Positions 12,972 through 25,995 of a stretch of 64,000 nucleotides of DNA are shown here, one piece after another. Each line of letters starts with the position of its first letter. The first letter of the stretch is position 1. The stretch is from the NCBI RefSeq assembly GCF_020740795.1, contig NC_067282.1, positions 151,142,858 through 151,206,857 of the forward strand. The letters run 5' to 3'. Below the pieces are notes generated by a model, which was given only the letters and a program-made list of their open reading frames with translations, had not been told where the DNA came from and ran no database searches. A program made the position numbers and the translations under genes. This DNA is from Apus apus. Lineage: Eukaryota > Chordata > Aves > Apodiformes > Apodidae.

Positions 12972-14930
12972 TCCCTTCCTCCTCTCTTAAGAAGGGCAGT
13001 ATATAGAATTAAACTCTATGGTACAAGAGTCAAATCCTCGAGACAGAGCAAAAATGCAAGGTGGCTTAGGTCTGTACCACATAGAGGGGCTTGGCAAGTG
13101 AAGCAGCTGGGAGTTTTTGCATTCTGTCCTAATTAGCAGTAACTTCCAGCAACACACAAATTCTTATGGTTATCCCATGCCCTTTCTTTGTCTGACCTGC
13201 CACACAAATCACAGACCCTTTTTTCTTCACACCGGGACCATTAAGAGTGAGAATCCTGACGGGTTGGTTTGCCAGTAATTAAATTTGTCCTTTCTGTTAA
13301 TTTCACAGTTGCAGTTGCCCTCTGCTTCAAAGCAAAGTGCAGGTCTGATTATTAATGTGAACCTTTAATAATCTGTTAGTCTCATCCAATGCTGATTCTC
13401 ACTAATTGGATGGTTCTGAGATAATCTGAAGAGGACCAAGCTACTCTGGAGAGGGGGAGGTGGGGAGTATAGAGAATCATGGAGAAGGTAATGGGTAAAT
13501 TTATATTCCTGTATACATCATCCAAGCTTTCAGCCAGAATAAACACATAGAAAACACCTCAGGTCTGATTTCCTTTGACTCAGCAGCTTGCTTAGTCATT
13601 TATACAAGGATAAAGGCCACTTTGAAAGGCTTTCATGTAAGAATGATAGCTTTCTATATGCCTAGAACCGGGTTGCCAGGCGAGCACAGCCTGCAGCCTG
13701 GACAGAGAGAACAGGCTTGGGGCAAAGAAAAGCTGGTGTTGCCCTACATCTATTGCTGGGCAGGGCATCAGGGCAGAGGTTCAGGGTGGATCATCCCAGT
13801 CTTAGAATCTTGCCCCTGAGGAGGCAGGCAGCAGCACTGCTGGCTCCATACAAACAAGAACTGCTTGTAGCTGTCACTGAAAATCTGAATTTTCCTGATT
13901 CCAGATCGTCAGACAGATTTGCAGGCAGAGGAACCAGGCTGGTTTGGGAAAATTCTCCAATTTCATGTTAACTACAGGGACCCACTCAGTCTGGCCCCTC
14001 TCGTCAAATACATACAAATAGAGAAGCTTTAGTCACAGTTCTGGCTTTTTTTTAAAAAAAAAAAACAACAAGATGCTAGTCATTTCCGCTGCAGAGGAAA
14101 ACCTGACCCTGCAGCATCCTAAGGGCTTCTTTCCTCTTATCTTGTTCTTTTTAATCTTGAAGGTTTTAAGCCTGCTTCATGATTTTGAGGACCTGCTGTG
14201 TATTTGTGGAGAGATTGTAGCAGGCAACACTGTCTTCTATAAACTGGGGCAAAGCAGTTTTGTGCTCTGCTTCCTTCCAAGGACGCATATGAGGCTATCG
14301 ACATCTCCATTATCTATACTTCCCTGGGAGGTTTTGGTACTCGGCAGCAAGCATTTGTTACACACACATCTCTCTGTGCTGTGTCACCTCCTGGCCACAC
14401 AGCTGATGCCCGGGACTGGGGATGAGGAGATTAAGACTCTATTTCCAGTCCTGCAGCCTGCAGGCTATTATTTGTGTGGCCCTTTGCAGACAGATACCAC
14501 TCATTTTGCTCATGCTCTGAGCTGGTCAAAAAGCTACACAGTCTCCCAATAGTGCTGATTAACTCATGCTCAACAGCTCATTAGTGATGGCTGCTCAGTT
14601 TCTAGATAGTTTGGAGTATGGGAAGAGGGACCTCATGCCTGGAGAGGCTCACCCTGAGTCACCTGGGACTAATTGCTTAAAACGTACATGCTTGCCCAGT
14701 TTTTCCATGTGTAAACTACTAAAATATTTATGCTCCTTCTCCACAGGAGGGGCTGAGCCTAGCTTCCAAGGTATTTGCAGAAATAGTGGAGATATCAGCA
14801 AAAAAAAGTTACACTAAGATAGTACTGCCATTATACTTAAATATTATTGTTTCATTTTGGATCTTGAGTACATGTAGCAGTCCTACGAGAAGGGGAAACA
14901 GAAGAACAAAAAGAAATATAAAAGAACAAT

Positions 14931-15016
14931 CTGTCATTCTCACCTCTTCTTCCCTCTGGAAAGATTCTGATTCACTCGTTTCCACTGATTACAAATAAAG
15001 GTGTATACTATCTTTC
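14931..15016 (-). repeat. Right arm of the 86-bp inverted repeat
   Basis: This is the reverse complement of the left arm at 12662-12747, with five substitutions in 86 bp. The arms are separated by about 2.2 kb that contains no transposase-like frame. A transcript crossing both arms could fold into a long, near-perfect duplex. Confidence 0.9.
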
Positions 15017-17098
15017 AAATCAAAGGAATGTGACATTTTTCAATTCCCAAAACTTCCTTGTTTTCTTAATGAAAGGTACAGTAGAATAAAGGACGGGCTG
15101 CAACTGCTCAGATTCTAGCATATTACTGGTCCTCTATCTAGAGGAGAGCACAGAAACAATTAACACAATATGAGGACATAGTGTCCACACTGATCATCAC
15201 CATGTTGCTGTTGTCCTAGCAAGTATCCACAGTGAAACCAAATGCCAAATAAAACCTATGCAGAATCATGCAGATGTAGAGCCAGAGCCACCACAAAGCT
15301 TCACAGCGACAACATAAGAAGATCACCTAGTAGGAGACGGCTTTGGTGCTCTGACTCTGGCTCCAGGAAGACAATCAAGGGTGAGTGGTTCAAGGGAGCA
15401 ACTTGAGGCTGCACAGTCCACCTGCACTGCTTTAAGGAGCAGCAGTGGATTTAGAGCAGCCTGTTTCCAGGCATAAAAAGACAACAGTGTTAGCAGAGTT
15501 GTGATAGAAAGATGTACCTGTAAAGATCATCAGGTTTTATGGGTGACTTTCCCCTGTTTTCTGGAGACACAGGTGTAGATGGAAGGTGTGGGTGGAGTAT
15601 GAACAAATGTGAGAAATCAGATAATTAGAGAAGCAATTTTTTTTGCACTCTACAGCTTGCAAGGCAAGGAGCGCTTCCGAATGGGAGTGTTTATATGGAC
15701 CCAGCTGATCCCACACATAGTGTCCAGACCCAAATTTGTATTTGTACCACAGGCAGCATCATGTGTGCTGCAGAGAGCTCTGGTTTGTCAGTTTCCATTT
15801 CACACATTTTTCATGCATGTCCTCTTGCTCCTATGCCATTTGTTTGGTCTCTGTTTTCAGCAGTATCTAATGAGCCTTCATTGTGCTTTTGATCAGAATT
15901 TTTTCTGTGAAGAATTACACAGCTCTCCTCCCCAGTCCTCTTCATCTTCCCCTTTGCTCTCCTTAGTTGTTCATAATCCCATTGCAGGTAAAAATCTTCC
16001 AGCAACAATCATCAGCACTGCTAAGGGAGTCAGAACAGCTGGTAAAAGGGGAGAAGTAAGAAGCACATCCTGGCCAGCCAAGTAAAAGCAGTGGGGGAAC
16101 AGCTATAGGGATGGTCTGAAAGTGATAATTTCCCTCTGACTCTCTTTGAAGTGCTGGGATGGCACAAGCCAGAGGAGAGCTTTGAGGGTGCCTTTTGAAT
16201 GAACCCCTTCCTACCAGCATCATTCAGCTGAGAGATGAGTTGGCTGCCTCCCAGGTGTGCAGTTATCTGTCTGGACACAGGGCCTGGGAACAGAAGGGGA
16301 AATGGGATGCTGAACAGAGACCGAAAGATGTGATGCACACCTTCACCCGCTCCTTCCTGAACAGCTGACACAGTTCTCTGTAGTCATTGTCAGGTTAGTG
16401 TACAACTTGTCCTTCTGCTCCAGCAGGATCACGGGCTACATGGATGGATGTGGTGGGAGTCACCTTTCCTCCATCAGGGTCTGGGAGACTATAAACCAAA
16501 CCCCCTTGGTATTCACTGAGGGTAAAGAAATTAACTGTGCACTTTGGGGCTTTTTTCCTCCCATGTTCCATTCTAAAGCTTTTTTTAATAATTGGGGGGT
16601 TTAAAGCTTTAATTTTGCTTCTTAGCAATTTTTCAAAGATGAGGAAGGTTTTAAAAAGTTTCGACAGTGCAATGAAAATGAAAGGGTGCATACATGTCTA
16701 GTGAGGAAATCTGGACATGCTGCGTCAAAAAGAAAGGAAGGGGACTAGAAATGCAGTCTTTTCTCAAAAATATTTTGTTAAAATCTAATTTAAAATGATT
16801 CACAGCAAATGTAGCAAATAAGAAGTGACCTGGACATTTTTCACAGGAAAGAAGTTCTTTTCCATTTGCAGGTATCTCAGTAAATATTATTAACCCACTT
16901 TATACCCTGGGACGCTGAGAAATTACAGTCATACACAGGACCAGCAATGTAAGTCAAACCACCATTTTCTCAAATGTATGCCTTCTCCAGCTGTATCCTC
17001 CCAAATGTTACTGTTCTCCCTCATAACTGATGATCATTACTTACTTTCCCAGTCACTGTAACACCCCTGCAGAAACCTTCACTGAGTTTAAATACCCA
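15017..17098. other. Non-coding interval, nothing recognised
   Basis: I saw no supported gene or repeat. Open frames are short and overlapping. Confidence 0.5.
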
Positions 17099-17300
17099 GG
17101 GAGTAGGAGGGTGGGGGAGGGAGGGGGCACAGGTACTGGAGGGGCAGTAATACTTGTGGCTGCTTATCTACTTGCTGTTTAGACTATGACTTGGTACCTG
17201 CAGTTTACTCCTAAACACTAACTTTTCAGCATTGCTTGAAGGGAGGGGCACCAAGCAGGAGAAATTAATGTGGGAGGGAGGGAGGGAAGGTGAGGGGGTG
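17099..17300 (+). promoter_or_regulatory. Two G-rich tracts with G-quadruplex potential
   Basis: Position 17099-17127 contains at least four runs of three or more G within 29 bases (gggagtagga, gggtggggga, gggaggggg). A second tract at 17272-17297 repeats 'gggagggaggga' and ends in a run of five G. Both are purine-rich on the + strand. They lie about 4 kb upstream of the candidate RASD2 5' exons. A regulatory role is inferred only from composition. Confidence 0.4.
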
Positions 17301-20300
17301 GAAAATGAGCCTGCTTTACTGAATAATGAGGGGAGTGAAACTGGGAAAAGCGAGAGAAAAGCTGGCTTAAATATTTAATATCTGTTGCATTTGCTTTTGA
17401 AGAAGAGACAAAAGCCTTGGAACATCTTTTGTCTTGAACTAATTCTGACCAGAGCTCAACAGCACGCGATCGTCACTTCTGTCAGTTGCCTTAAGGTGGA
17501 GAGAAACAGATGGGTCCTGCTGCATCATCCCATCACACCAGCCTCTGTTTCCAGCTGCAGTCAGTACCTGGAGCTGCAGAAGGTACAAATTACTGTGACT
17601 GTGACACCTCTGCCCCACGAGCCCATGCTGCCCAGGTGCCAGGGAGGTCAGTGTACATGCTGCCTGGGAGCTGTGCCTTTCTTTGGAGAGGAACAAGCTC
17701 CTCTGATGGGTCTGAGGAGCAGTTGCCCACTCATGTGTCCTGGCATACAGCAAGCCACTGCACTCTAGGTCTTCACCACTGCTTGGAGCCAGGTGGTTGG
17801 TGCAATACATGACAGCAGTATTTTCCCCTTGTCTCTCCCCATTTCTGTGCATATCTTTCTATCCATCCTTCTGCAGCATTTCTCTTCCACTTCCCTTGAC
17901 TAAAGGCCCTCCCCCTCTGCTCACCCATGGCCTAGGCAGAGCCAAAATCAGGACCACTGCCTTGTCCACCAACCATTGTTACACCACCTGTAGTCCCCTC
18001 TCCAGATGAGGCAGCCCCATGGATGAGCCAGCAGGACACACACGCCAGCCTCAGAGATGACAGCTATATGTGCTGATGAGCCACTGCACCCATGAAATAA
18101 TTTGTTTTCCATTAGTCCCATATAAACTACGTTGTCCAGTTGATATAACTCATCTGCCACACGTTCTGTTTCTCATGTCTCTCCCACTGGACACCCAGAC
18201 TTGAGGACTGCACCACAAGCCATGGCCAGTGTGACCCAGTGAGGCAGGCACAGCCCTTCATAGCAATGGTGGTTCTCTGCAGCCATAGCCTGTCATCCTC
18301 TGAGACAGCTTCAGCCAGATAAAAAACTCATTTAGGCTTTCTTTATAGACTGGAGGTGTAAGAGGGAAAAATGCCTCAGAGAGTAATTCATTGTAAGCCT
18401 GGCTTTTAAATTTGTAAATATCTAAGGAAGGCTGGTGGTTTCTGAATAACCAGAGGAAACTGCTGAGACTAGGTACATTTTTTCTTGGTTTTGGCAGTGG
18501 TTTGGTCTCTCTGATCCATTTATTCCCTTTATAAGCAAAGAGGTGCTGCCATTCCCATTTCTAAGATGAGGGCAGATATACAGAATTACTGTGACTTCTC
18601 CACCAGAGCCCCTCAGGATGTCATTGGAAAAGCAGGGAATTTTGAGTTCTGGCCTCCTGAGCCCTGAGGGAAGGCATGAAAGCACAGGTTTTTGTTAACT
18701 CCGGAACTGGGAGCACATCAGAACAAACTGAAGCAAAAAAGAAACAACCCAAAAAGCTCCAGCAGCATCTCTCGAGACTCTGAATGCTCATAGTTAGCAA
18801 TTATCTTTCAAAGACTCACTTTAAAAGTAATTTATTATTTTATCAACCATTTGCTGAGAGATCAAATAAAGCCAAAGTGCCAAGTTAAGTATGTTCCTAT
18901 TTTATTTTGATATAATTTGAGCCTTGACTGGCTAGTTTAAATGCTGAAGAAGACAGCCGAGTGGGAGTTTGGGCTTGGTGAAGCCAGTTAGGCAAGAGGT
19001 TTGCATTTGGTTTACAAAAGAGCTTGAGTAGGCTGAGATTCCAGGCTGATGAGATGGTGTCCACAATGACTACACTTCTTTCTTTTTTGGCAGACAACTT
19101 GTACACTCAACTTGTGAGCTACAGGGATGAAAGAGGAGTTTATTCTCTGTAGCACTACAGTATTTGACTTGTTTGTTGACTTTTGTAGCAATTCCTCCCA
19201 TGGCAACAATACCAGGATGCTGGTCACTCTGTTTGGATCTAAGCTACGTAAACAGTTGACTAGACATCAAAGATGGCAGCCTATAGTCCAGGTTTGATCT
19301 GAACCAATGAGTTAAGAACAGAAAGCATTTAAAAAATCTGTCTCAGCCATAAAAATACTCCTCTACTTTTTGCCAAAGAGAAAAGGCTGAGAAGCTGACA
19401 AAGGAGTCCTGGTGCTGCGGTCTAAAAAGAGCCGAGTCCATGTCATGACCCATTACCAGTTCACTACCTGTTAAAGAAGAGGGAAGATCCTCTTGCCAAG
19501 TCACAAGGTTCAGACTGGACTCCCTTGCTTTCTAAACTCTTCTTCCTTGGAAGAAGCTGGTGGTGTTTCGATGTCCTGTGCCAAGCTGTGCTCCTCCTTC
19601 CCGAATCTAAAGCTGTCTGCATTAGGAGGAAGTCAGGAGCTGCTGCTTCACAAATTCGATCAATGGTGGTTTGCCTTTGTGTTAGGCTGGTGCTCCCAAA
19701 TCCATCTCCTGCACAGGCCTGAGCTTACTGGGAGCTGCTGCCTCACTCAGATGGTGACAGCAGGACCCATCTCATGGCCTGTGTTGTGGTTTTCAAAGGC
19801 TGTTGCACAGAGGGAGATGTCAGACCACATGCCTGTAACAGCCACAGCACCCTCCTCAGTGGCTGTTGAGCAGTGGTGGGAGCATGGGCAACAGAGAGGG
19901 AAGCATTATTCTTGGGGTGACAACACAGACCTCCTTGTGCTCTGAGGAGAAGGAGGAGAAAAAAAAAAAAAAAAAGCATCTCAGGAATTCCTCAAATGCT
20001 GCAGGAATTGTTGAGGGGCTGCTGGAGATGAAACAGGCAAAGTAGTTGGAGGAATCTTTGTATTCAAAGAAGAGTAAACTTGCCCAAAGAAAGAAGAAAG
20101 AGAGAATAGTGGAAGTCCTGAAATTATATTCAGATTTGGGAGATTGTGCCTCCCTTCCATTTTTTTATTGCCAAAATATCTTGAAAATCTCAAAGTGTTT
20201 TTCTCCTCTTTCCTTCTCCCCCCTCCAAATTAGGAGTTCTGAGTAGGAAATGCTGAAATACTCCATTTTGAATCTTTCAAAATCAATCTTTTTGACATCT

Positions 20301-21000
20301 TATTTTAAAATAGACTTGTAGATCCAAACTATTACTTAATTACTTTCCTCTTAAAAAGGAGGGGAAAAAAATGAGTCTAACAGTGAAATAAGCTGCAAAC
20401 ATTCATTTTCACTTGGGGTTGAACAAACTCTGAATTCACACTAATTTTTCTGTTTCTCTTCTTTTTCTGACTCTCAGTCCCCCACACTCTCCATTTGTTT
20501 GACCTTTTTTTTTTTTTTACATTTTTATTACCCAGTTCGAGTTTGTTTTTTCATCTATTTAATGAAAGAACAGCAGTTACACATTATCCTTATTTCCTGA
20601 TCAAACCAATCAGCAATCCTCAGGTAACGACTTTGAGGTTGAGGGAACAGGATAAAGTATTCCGTAAGGCAAAAGAATTACAGGAATTATGGACAGAAAA
20701 CCCCTGCTTGGGAAATGAGTCAGTCTGCTTCTGTCTAGCATAAAAAAACAGCACAGAAGTATAGAGCCTTTAGAAACAGCTTATGAATTTACAGCTTGTA
20801 TAATAATGAAGTCTCCGTGTCTCTTGTGCACATACGCTAACTCATTCCCCACACATGCATACATACAGGTCTCTGGTGGAAAGACAGGGAATGTGCAGTC
20901 TGCAATGCATATGAACTTTCTGTTTAGAGGAGAAAAGAAAAGATTTTTTCAATAGGCACAAAATCCCACCCCCTCAGCACCCCTCCTTCCCCTGTGTCTG
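17301..21000. other. Non-coding interval upstream of RASD2
   Basis: AT-rich DNA with a poly-A run near 19958-19974 and homopolymer T near 20507. I saw no exon. It may include distal regulatory sequence of RASD2, but nothing specific can be pointed to. Confidence 0.45.
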
Positions 21001-21214
21001 ACACTGACTTCAAGGGAGGAGTTGAGCCAATTATCTGTGAGTCCTACAGAAGGAAAATCTGCAATTTGCCAGTAGTTGGGAGAGGGAGAGAGAGAAAGGC
21101 AGGGAGGGAAGGAGAAAGACTTAACTGGCAAACGTAAAGAAAAGCCCCTTCTGTCCTAGAAAGAGAATATTTTAAAGCCAATCTCAGACCAGAAGAAAAG
21201 AAGCTGGCGGCAGG
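21001..21214 (+). other. RASD2: Candidate RASD2 5' untranslated exon or promoter (first option)
   Basis: A near-consensus splice donor, cagg|gtaagt, ends this block at 21214. A CCAAT box lies at 21027-21031 and a GA-rich stretch at 21070-21117. Mammalian RASD2 has a non-coding first exon well upstream of the coding exon. A similar arrangement is expected here because the first coding exon begins at a splice acceptor only 9 bases before the ATG. No start site can be read from sequence alone. Confidence 0.3.
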
Positions 21215-21439
21215 GTAAGTGCCAGGCAAGACCTGGGGAAGCGTAGGTTCACCATCGACCACTTCCATGCCCCCGCTGATATTTTCCCACAGGGTCTGAG
21301 GTGGTGTAGAGGCAGGGTGGGCCAGTTGGATGCATCCTGGACCCTGCACGACTAGGCATCCCTCCAGAAACCCTACAAAGCACAACTCAGAAGAAAAGCG
21401 ACTGGGAGACACTCTGCCTCTCCTTCTCTCAAACTGAGT

Positions 21440-21736
21440 CTGCGAGGAGAAGAGCTCGTCTCACCAAAGGGAAAAACTATCATCAGTTTTGAGACCCTTC
21501 TTTAGCCCCTGTTTGCCTGATTCAGTACTTACCATCCATGGGGGAACATCCTCTGCAGCTCTGCGGTCCTGCCCAATCCTGCTAAGTTCCTGGGAAACAC
21601 TAGTGAAGAGCTCAGCCCAGAGCAAGGAAGGTCCACAGAACAACAGCCTTTTACAGCAGCAGCCACCTCTGATTAAAATTATCAAGCTTCATCAAACTGC
21701 ACCGAGAGCCAGGACTGCTCCTCCAAGGAAACAGAG
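21440..21736 (+). other. RASD2: Candidate RASD2 5' untranslated exon (second option)
   Basis: A good donor, acagag|gtaaga, ends this block at 21736, about 4 kb before the acceptor at 25714-25715. The left boundary is a guess. It could be an alternative first exon, an internal 5'UTR exon following the 21214 donor, or a chance donor. Confidence 0.3.
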
Positions 21737-24700
21737 GTAAGAAAGCAGCATGGAGTTTGGGATGAGAGTAGGAAACAAACATCTCATGGGAGTGAATGTG
21801 GGGTGCAGGAAAATGATGGGCACAGTAGTAGTGATTAACAAGGGACAGGTCTGTCATGCACAGTATAGTTTGCAACTGTCTATGTCCTTTTTAGCTGGAT
21901 GCAGTGACTTGAATTGGGATGGCAAACAGAGACAGAAACAGTAACTGAAGACTGTGGAGTGCAAGAGAGGTAGTTCAGAAGACTATTAATGGATCAGGAG
22001 TGGTAGGGAGCATACCCCCTGACAGGAGGGTGGAAACACGAGGGGTAAAAGCTCTGGGCAGGTTGAATGAAGAATGTCTTTCTTAGATATCTCTGTCCAG
22101 ATGCTCAGGATCAAATTTTACAGTACCTCACTGGAATTCAGACAAGTGCTCTTCAGAGCATGCAAATGCAGGTGCATTGTCATTCACTTCAGTGTCTTCC
22201 TATGAAACACAGTGCTGGTTAGCAGGTAGAAGATAACACAGGGAGCCAAAAGAAATCAGGTTTAATGTTGATTTTGGGCAGCTGTTTCAGTTCTCTCTAG
22301 GTGTATGAGCCTTTCCTTTTATTAAGGGGAGTCAACACTCCTTGCCTACATTTCTATGACATTTTGAAATCCCTGTGCTCTACCAATATTAATACTAATG
22401 CAAAGTTTCTAGCATCAAGCCAGTGCACAAAGCAAAAGGTACAACTGAGAATTAATCTATGCTTAAGCATTTAATAAACTGGGAGGAAAAGATGTAGATT
22501 AAAGCCAGCTGGAGATTGTTTGTCTTGTCATTCCCTTCTGATTGATTTTGCTTTATTTAGTACACAAACGTGGTCTTTTTCTGTTTCCTTTCTTCTGCCT
22601 CTAATCTTTTGCACTGTACAAGTCTCTGTGCTCCCCCCCACCCCTGGGTGTGAAGGCTAAAGTTTCATTCCTTTCAGGGGAGGAAGGAAAGCAGATTGTA
22701 CTGCACTGGAGAAAAACTGGAGTGGGGGGATAAGAAGAGAGCACAAAACACAAATATAAGCTCCTAGGTCAACAGAATGGTCTGAGTCAGGTTTGCAGCA
22801 GAGGTGACATAAGTTGCAACTCTATGAATCAAAGTGCTGAAAAGCATCTTTTGACTCTGTGTGAAATGAAATGCAGTCAGCAAAGCACAAGAATCCTTTT
22901 GACTGAACACCTTGACAGGTGGAACAAGGACAGCATAAAGAGACTATTCAATACATTACAATCTGCATGTCCTCACACCCCTTCTTCCCCTTCAGTGCAT
23001 CTACATCCTTGGGGCAAAGAGTCCTGAAATGGTCACGTCTCCATATAGGATTTTGCTTTTGATGGGGATGGGAGGCAGTGTGATTTAATGATCAGAGATG
23101 CAAGGGTGAGAAAAGGTGGGAAGGAGAAAATTTGAAAGGTAGGAGACCCAGAGTCTGTTCATGTTTCTTATTTGTTGGACCTTGGGTGGTCACTCAGCTT
23201 CCTTACTGTTCCCCATTGCTGTGGTGGCAATTCCTTCTTCAAGCTGTTCAGCGTACAGTGGCATTATCCAAGGCCCAAAGCAAAAGAATTAATTTCAAAG
23301 TGGAGAAGTGCCTCTTGCACTAAAGGTGCAAAATTAACTCCCCAGGCAGCTGCAGTGACACAGTCCACCTCCTTTGCTGTGTGGTGGGAGTTTCTCTAAT
23401 CACCAGCAGCTTGGCAGTTACCTGCCAGTCAGCAGTATCATTTGCAGGATTATGGCTTGTAAAGCTGCTGGCCAGGATCAGGCCCCCCAGTGTGCATGTC
23501 CTTTACAGGACATATAAGGCATTTGCTTAAAAAGCCTGACTCTGCTCCCTCCCAGATGCTGCCGCACCAAATTGTACAAAACTGATCTTCAGCAGGTGTG
23601 AATCACCACAGCTCACCTGCCCTTACACAGCTACACTGGTCCAACCCAGTCTGAAGAGCTGAGTCATTTCTAAATACCGATCTTGGGCTGTAGAGAAGTT
23701 TGTAGGTTTTTTTACAAAATCTATCACCCTGGTGTTCTCTGCCAGCTAAAAAAACCAAACCTGAGATGGTGAAAGGAAACATCCCAGAGCAGCCCTGTCA
23801 TCATTTATCTGCCCATGGATGTAAGACTGTATTGGACAGGCTATGTAGGAAAGTGCAGAGATAGTGCACATGGCAGTGTTGTTTCAGAGGCTGAATATGG
23901 TGTTTCTGTACTGTTGGAGATAGGTCCTGTTCTAAATAAAACAGAGGCCAGCTCAAATACCAGGAGCGTTCCTTGCTGTCATTCCCACCACAGCAATTCC
24001 AACAGTACCATAAGTCTTCATGTGTGTGTCCAGCCACAGTTATGTTCTAACATTACTGTCTGGCTCTAGTATTATGCTGTCCAGAATATAAATCAGAGTG
24101 TAAGCTATTCTGAGGAAAGCATTGCATTTTCTTCTGTGCTTTAGATAGGGCTGAATGTGCTGTTGGTGTGCAGAAAATTATAGCAGTAATAATAAGTAGT
24201 GTTTTGCTGTTGCCTTGGGCTGTAGCACAGCGCTTGTAATGATGCTGGATCAGAATTCCAGAGACTTCTTTATTTAGCAGTGACCGTATCTTCACTGCTG
24301 CTTTGGTGCTTAGCACGTGTTAAACAAAGTAAAAGATTTTAAGCTTTTGACTGAGATAATTGTCAGTTACATAAAAGCTTGGGAGATAAATTTCACTTGA
24401 GGGAAAGATAGGAATCCAGATCTGGACCCATAAACGATCTTTCAGTGTACACAAAGTACTCGCATTGTAATATTAAATAAACAACACCTAAGTTAAATAA
24501 ACAGCACAGTGGGAACTTGATTATTCTTTAATAAGATCCTAGTAACCACAATAAACTATGTAAAAAATGTGCCTTCTTTGCTCTAGTGGCTAGCTTTCCC
24601 CACACAGGGGTTATATTTTTCCTTTTAGCACACAATTAATTTGAACTGGTACATGAAAACATCTGAGCAACATTCTCTCTTTTTTTTTTTTTTTTTTCCC

Positions 24701-25715
24701 CTATCAAAGTCTTCTGCATCTGAGTGCTATGTCAAAATGTGACTTCCAAAGCCTCGAGACTCATTTTAGTTGTCTGGGGTTGGAAATCTTTTCTAATAGC
24801 TGTTTAAAATGGCTGTCCATCTTTTCTCCTGCTTGTACTTAGCATCCATGAAGACTGTGACACTCACAACAGCTGTGTATGTGTAAAGGCTGACACTCCT
24901 ATGAAATCTATGTTTCTGCAGCTTCATCCATAGCCAGCCATCCTGCTGCAATGTTGATGGCTTGGAGATTGGGAGTTCCCGCACCACCAGTCCAAACAGC
25001 AAGATTAAAAGCTGCTTTCTAAAAGGTCACTGAAAGCACAGATCTTAGAATTTATCAGCAGCCAATGCTATTTGGTGGCAGAAGGTCCCTGCATCAGCAA
25101 AGAAGGCTGTATGGGACCAGCTATTTAAAGTTATTGAGATGTCTAGCTTCCACTGATGTCAGGCATGCATCTTGTTTCTGTCTGACTTTTGGTTGATCTC
25201 AAAATGAGTATTGTCTGCAGCTCCTATTTAGGCAACTAAATGAAGTGGTCTTGCTCCTAATGGCAGCTGCAGTGGATGCAGCACACTGGGAAATCTGACC
25301 TTTGTGTTTATGTATCTAAATGAGAACCAAGCTCTACTGAAAGATCCCTTAATGGCTAAGTGACGCAGACGGTGGGAAGAAACCTGGTATCTAAGTTGAA
25401 GCACAGTTGATAAAATTAGCCCTTAATGTTTCAATGAAACAGCAAATTACAATTCAAAACCATACTATTTTCAGTGTAAATGCCTTCCTTTTTATACAAC
25501 TTTAAAATAAAAGACAAAAAAAAATCCAACTCCCTGTAATTAGACTGAAAAAAATCAAGCATTTCCAATGGAAAGATTTCTGTATGAACCATTGATTTAC
25601 AAATGAGGACTTTGCTCCAGAGCACCCTTTGACAAGCCTGTGGTATGAAGCTGCCCTGCTCCATCCTACAACTAGTTTCTGGCCTTTACTCCAATTCTAC
25701 CTTTTCCTCTTTCAG
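21737..25715 (+). other. RASD2: Probable intron in the RASD2 5'UTR, non-coding
   Basis: The interval between the candidate donors near 21.2-21.7 kb and the acceptor 'cttttcctctttcag' ending at 25715. It contains no supported exon and a poly-T run around 24682-24699. That it is an intron depends on the upstream exon being real; the acceptor itself is strong. Confidence 0.45.
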
Positions 25716-25995
25716 GACCAAGCAATGATGAAGACTATGTCTGGTGGAAACTGCACCCTGAACGTGCCAGCCAAGAACTCCTACCGCATGGTAGTGCTGG
25801 GAGCCTCCAAGGTAGGGAAAAGCTCCATTGTCTCACGCTTCCTCAATGGCCGGTTTGAAGACCAGTACACTCCCACCATTGAGGATTTTCATCGCAAGGT
25901 CTACAACATCCGGGGAGACATGTATCAGCTGGACATCCTGGACACCTCTGGGAATCATCCTTTCCCTGCCATGAGGAGGCTTTCCATCCTAACAG
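25716..25995 (+). other. RASD2: RASD2 first coding exon
   Basis: The acceptor is a pyrimidine tract plus AG at 25714-25715. The exon opens with 9 untranslated bases, then ATGATG. It encodes residues 1-90 plus the first base of codon 91, covering the P-loop, switch I and switch II. The donor is aacag|gtgag at 25996. Reading upstream through the acceptor in the same frame would add about 32 residues, but those lie in the intron and do not look like Rhes. Confidence 0.96.

Noticed and set aside
25629-25724. In-frame extension upstream of the RASD2 ATG, adding about 32 residues
   Set aside because: It crosses a strong splice acceptor at 25714-25715, and the added residues do not resemble the Rhes N-terminus, which begins MMKT in the family.
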